The notes beneath the pieces are model-generated. The model had not been told where the DNA came from. It saw only the letters and a list, made by a program, of their open reading frames with translations, and made no database searches. Below, one piece after another: positions 5,491 to 7,425 of a stretch of 7,425 nt of DNA. Positions within the stretch are counted from its first letter, which is position 1. Each line of letters opens with the position of its first letter. Source of the stretch: JAEYFP01 sp964579795 (GTDB lineage Bacteria > Bacillota > Clostridia > Lachnospirales > Lachnospiraceae). Location of the stretch: positions 1 to 7,425 of the forward strand of contig CAZOHM010000081.1 in the NCBI GenBank assembly GCA_964579795.1, in the 5' to 3' direction. The translations under genes were made by a program, and so were the position numbers.

Positions 5491-6174
5491 ATGGCAGCAA
5501 TAGATAATGACTGGCTTGAGCCTTTGCAGGCTGAATTTAGAAAGCCATATTATAAGCAGCTTTATACTAAAATAAAAGAGGAATACTCTACAAGGCAGGT
5601 TTTTCCTGCACCTGATGATATTTTTAATGCTTTTTCATTGACACCGCTCAGTAAAGTAAAAATACTGATTCTTGGACAGGATCCATACCATGATGTTGGA
5701 CAGGCTCATGGCTTATGTTTTTCCGTAAAGCCGGATGTTGCGATTCCACCATCTTTAGATAACATTTATAAAGAGTTACATGATGATATTGGCTGTTATA
5801 TTCCTGATAATGGATATTTGGATAAGTGGGCAAAGCAGGGAGTCATGTTGTTGAATACCGTTTTGACTGTCAGAGCACATCAGGCAAATTCTCATCATGG
5901 ATTAGGCTGGGAAGCATTTACTGATGCAGCTATTAAAATATTAAATGAGCAGGATAGACCAATAGTATATATGCTTTGGGGGAGACCGGCACAGACTAAA
6001 ATCAATATGCTGAATAATCCGAAGCATCTGATTTTGAAGGCACCGCACCCAAGTCCACTTTCCGCATACAGAGGTTTTATGGGATGCAGACATTTTAGTC
6101 AGGCCAATACATTTTTAAAAGAAAATGGACTTGAAGAAATTGATTGGCAAATTGAAAATATACATGTTTCTTAG
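5491..6174 (+). CDS. ung: Uracil-DNA glycosylase (family 1)
   Basis: Ung removes uracil from DNA after cytosine deamination or dUMP incorporation and starts base excision repair. The 227-residue protein carries all family 1 motifs: the water-activating loop GQDPYHD with D64 and Y66 (the Tyr that excludes thymine), F77 in LCFSV that stacks on uracil, N122 in LLNTVLTV that reads uracil, and the DNA loop HPSPLSAYRGF with H186 and the intercalating L190. The ATG comes 2 bases after the hisF stop, and its AAGGAGA ribosome site lies inside the last hisF codons, so translation is tightly coupled. The link to histidine genes has no clear biochemical sense and probably reflects housekeeping co-transcription. 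Confidence 0.97.
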   Translation: MAAIDNDWLEPLQAEFRKPYYKQLYTKIKEEYSTRQVFPAPDDIFNAFSLTPLSKVKILILGQDPYHDVGQAHGLCFSVKPDVAIPPSLDNIYKELHDDIGCYIPDNGYLDKWAKQGVMLLNTVLTVRAHQANSHHGLGWEAFTDAAIKILNEQDRPIVYMLWGRPAQTKINMLNNPKHLILKAPHPSPLSAYRGFMGCRHFSQANTFLKENGLEEIDWQIENIHVS

Positions 6175-6180
6175 AATGTG

Positions 6181-6185
6181 AGGAG
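6181..6185 (+). promoter_or_regulatory. Ribosome binding site that fixes the ATG at 6193
   Basis: AGGAG lies 7 bases before the ATG at 6193. Starting instead at the GTG at 6178 would place this site inside the coding sequence and add five residues before the membrane anchor, so the ATG is preferred. Confidence 0.8.
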
Positions 6186-6192
6186 TTATATT

Positions 6193-7359
6193 ATGAATAA
6201 GGCAGTGGCGCTTGCTTTAAAGCTAATTACAGCCCTTGTCCTGGTTGCAGCAGTGATGTTTGGAGTGTATTATGGAGTGAGCTATTTTTCAGATGCAAAT
6301 AAAATGGCTGAGCAACTTGAAATTGGAAATCAATACATGGAAACGGGTGATTATCAGTTTGCAATAGATGCTTATGATCAGGCATTGGAATTTGAACCGG
6401 AAAATACAGAAGTGAAAAGTGTGATTTCACATGCATATGTAATGCTTGCCGGAATTTATGGAGATACAGATGAGGCAGTAGATGCATATCAAAAGGCTTT
6501 ATTATATGATACTAAGAATACTAATGCATATTGGGGAATTGCGAATATTTTTGAAGGTCGTGATGAAGAAGACAATGTGATTTCTGCTCTTTCAACCGGT
6601 TATGAAAATACACAGGATGAAAATATGAAAGTTCAGCTTGACGCAATAGCAGCAGAGCGTGCACTTATTCAAGCAGAGGAAGAGGCGCAGGCTGCTGAAG
6701 AAGCAGAACGCGCAGCAGCGGAAGCTGCTCATAATGGTCTTCTTTCTGAATTAAAGACTTGCTTTGAAGGCGGCAACATGGATGATGTAAAAGAAATGCT
6801 TCGTACAGAGGCCTATACGGATATGGCAGATGAGATTATTAATGAAGGTGATTCCTTTTATTGTGGTGATAAAAACGAGGCAGGAGAACGAGAGGGAAAG
6901 GGCGTTGCCGTATATTGCAATGGATACTATTATTATGGAGATTATTCAGCAAATGTACGAAGTGGACATGGAATATGGATTCGTGCCATATACTCTGAAT
7001 CTTCGTCGATAGGTTCCTATATTTTTGAGGGAGAATGGTCAGCAGATATGCCGAATGGGAAAGGAACTTCTACCTCCAGCTTCTATACAAATAAAATCAG
7101 CTCGGCTGAACTTGCAAAGCAGGTTATTACCGGAAATTATTCCAGTGGACTCGAAGACGGTAAGATGTCTATGACGGGAACGAGTAAGGGTGGTGCAACT
7201 GTTAAATATACTTATACTTCAAATGTTGGAGTAGCAAAACAGACCAGCAGCGAGTATTCCGGAATAGAAGGACAATATATCATTGCAAAATCAAGTGATG
7301 AGAAGTCAAACCTTACTTCGGATGGTTCTAAACGTGGAGTGGAAGGATTTATTCAATAA
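6193..7359 (+). CDS. Membrane-anchored TPR and MORN repeat protein, function unknown
   Basis: The 388-residue protein starts with a hydrophobic segment (about 5-28) after a Lys, with no lipobox Cys and no clear signal-peptidase site, so it is probably a signal anchor with the rest outside the cell. Residues about 37-110 hold two TPR-like units, the first close to consensus (IGNQYMETGDYQFAIDAYDQ, then LEFEPEN), and a third degenerate unit may follow. Residues 150-180 are an Ala/Glu-rich helix, probably coiled coil. The C-terminal part has MORN-like units at 246-263 (YYYGDYSANVRSGHGIWI), 276-293 (YIFEGEWSADMPNGKGTS) and a weaker one at 312-328. TPRs usually bind proteins; MORN repeats form beta hairpins linked to membrane or protein binding. 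The gene starts 18 bases after the ung stop and is the last of the operon. A role at the envelope is inferred; substrate and partners are unknown. Confidence 0.85.
   Translation: MNKAVALALKLITALVLVAAVMFGVYYGVSYFSDANKMAEQLEIGNQYMETGDYQFAIDAYDQALEFEPENTEVKSVISHAYVMLAGIYGDTDEAVDAYQKALLYDTKNTNAYWGIANIFEGRDEEDNVISALSTGYENTQDENMKVQLDAIAAERALIQAEEEAQAAEEAERAAAEAAHNGLLSELKTCFEGGNMDDVKEMLRTEAYTDMADEIINEGDSFYCGDKNEAGEREGKGVAVYCNGYYYYGDYSANVRSGHGIWIRAIYSESSSIGSYIFEGEWSADMPNGKGTSTSSFYTNKISSAELAKQVITGNYSSGLEDGKMSMTGTSKGGATVKYTYTSNVGVAKQTSSEYSGIEGQYIIAKSSDEKSNLTSDGSKRGVEGFIQ
6301..6522 (+). other. TPR-like repeat region (coding)
   Basis: Residues 37-110 of the last gene form helical pairs with TPR consensus spacing: G-Y-A-Y-A-P positions in GDYQFAIDAYDQALEFEP, then A-Y-G-A-Y-A in the next unit ending YQKALLYDTKN. 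Two units are clear, and a third around NAYWGIANIFEG is partial. Confidence 0.75.
6928..7176 (+). other. MORN-like repeat region (coding)
   Basis: Two good units (residues 246-263 and 276-293) follow the YxGxW/Y...G.G pattern of MORN repeats. A third (312-328, ITGNYSSGLEDGKMSMT) keeps the core Gly-x-Tyr and Gly positions. The units are separated by 12-18 residues instead of being strictly tandem. Confidence 0.7.
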
Positions 7360-7384
7360 ATCTAATGAATTTTCACATATATAT

Positions 7385-7421
7385 AAAAGATGAGTTATGC
7401 AGAGCGTAATTCATCTTTTTT
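7385..7421 (+). terminator. Intrinsic terminator at the end of the operon
   Basis: Bases 7385-7399 pair with 7405-7419 in a 15-bp stem (two wobble pairs) with a CAGAG loop. A run of six T (7416-7421) overlaps the end of the right arm. It lies 25 bases after the last stop codon and probably ends the transcript that starts before 1950. The A-rich left arm could also serve the opposite strand for a convergent gene beyond the window. Confidence 0.85.
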
Positions 7422-7425
7422 CTTG

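Noticed and set aside
6178..6192. GTG start five codons upstream for the TPR/MORN gene
   Set aside because: The GTG overlaps the edge of the AGGAG ribosome site that serves the ATG at 6193.
6830..7012. 60-codon forward frame inside the TPR/MORN gene
   Set aside because: It covers the MORN-coding part in another frame and has no independent evidence.

Overview
The window is AT-rich, has tightly packed genes all on the + strand, strong GGAGG-type ribosome binding sites and classical U-tract terminators. Together with a Clostridia-type CheV and a sirtuin-like protein of clostridial flavour, this suggests a motile low-GC Firmicute, most likely a Lachnospiraceae relative (inference; no rRNA or other marker is present).

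Layout. Bases 1-60 appear to hold the last codons of an upstream gene, followed by a terminator hairpin (61-94). A TGn-extended -10 promoter (139-147) precedes cheV (191-1090), a chemotaxis coupling protein with a CheW domain and a receiver domain. cheV ends at a 17-bp hairpin (1100-1137) and so looks like a single-gene transcript. Next is a short, divergent sirtuin-like gene (1225-1845) that keeps the Asn/Asp and zinc-cysteine motifs but has Cys where the catalytic His usually sits and lacks the N-terminal NAD-loop motif. From 1950 to 7359 five genes are packed with gaps of 2-19 nt and end at one strong terminator (7385-7421). They are a 713-residue acidic, repeat-bearing single-pass membrane protein of unknown function; hisH; hisF; ung; and a membrane-anchored protein with TPR-like and MORN-like repeats.

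How they fit together. HisH and HisF form imidazole glycerol phosphate synthase, the step that links histidine and purine synthesis, and all their key residues are present. Ung is an intact uracil-DNA glycosylase. The two membrane proteins flanking this housekeeping core share a design: one transmembrane segment with a predicted helical-repeat region directly outside it. Nothing in the sequence links them biochemically to HisHF or Ung; the shared transcript is the only tie.

The most interesting material is the unexplained acidic membrane protein (12-residue repeats, a chain of short hydrophobic motifs, and Lys-rich A-tracts with two in-phase A AAA AAG heptamers each followed at once by a -1 stop) and the sirtuin-like protein with a changed active site. 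There is no gene-free stretch over 300 bases. I saw no tRNA, rRNA, insertion sequence, CRISPR array or phage gene.
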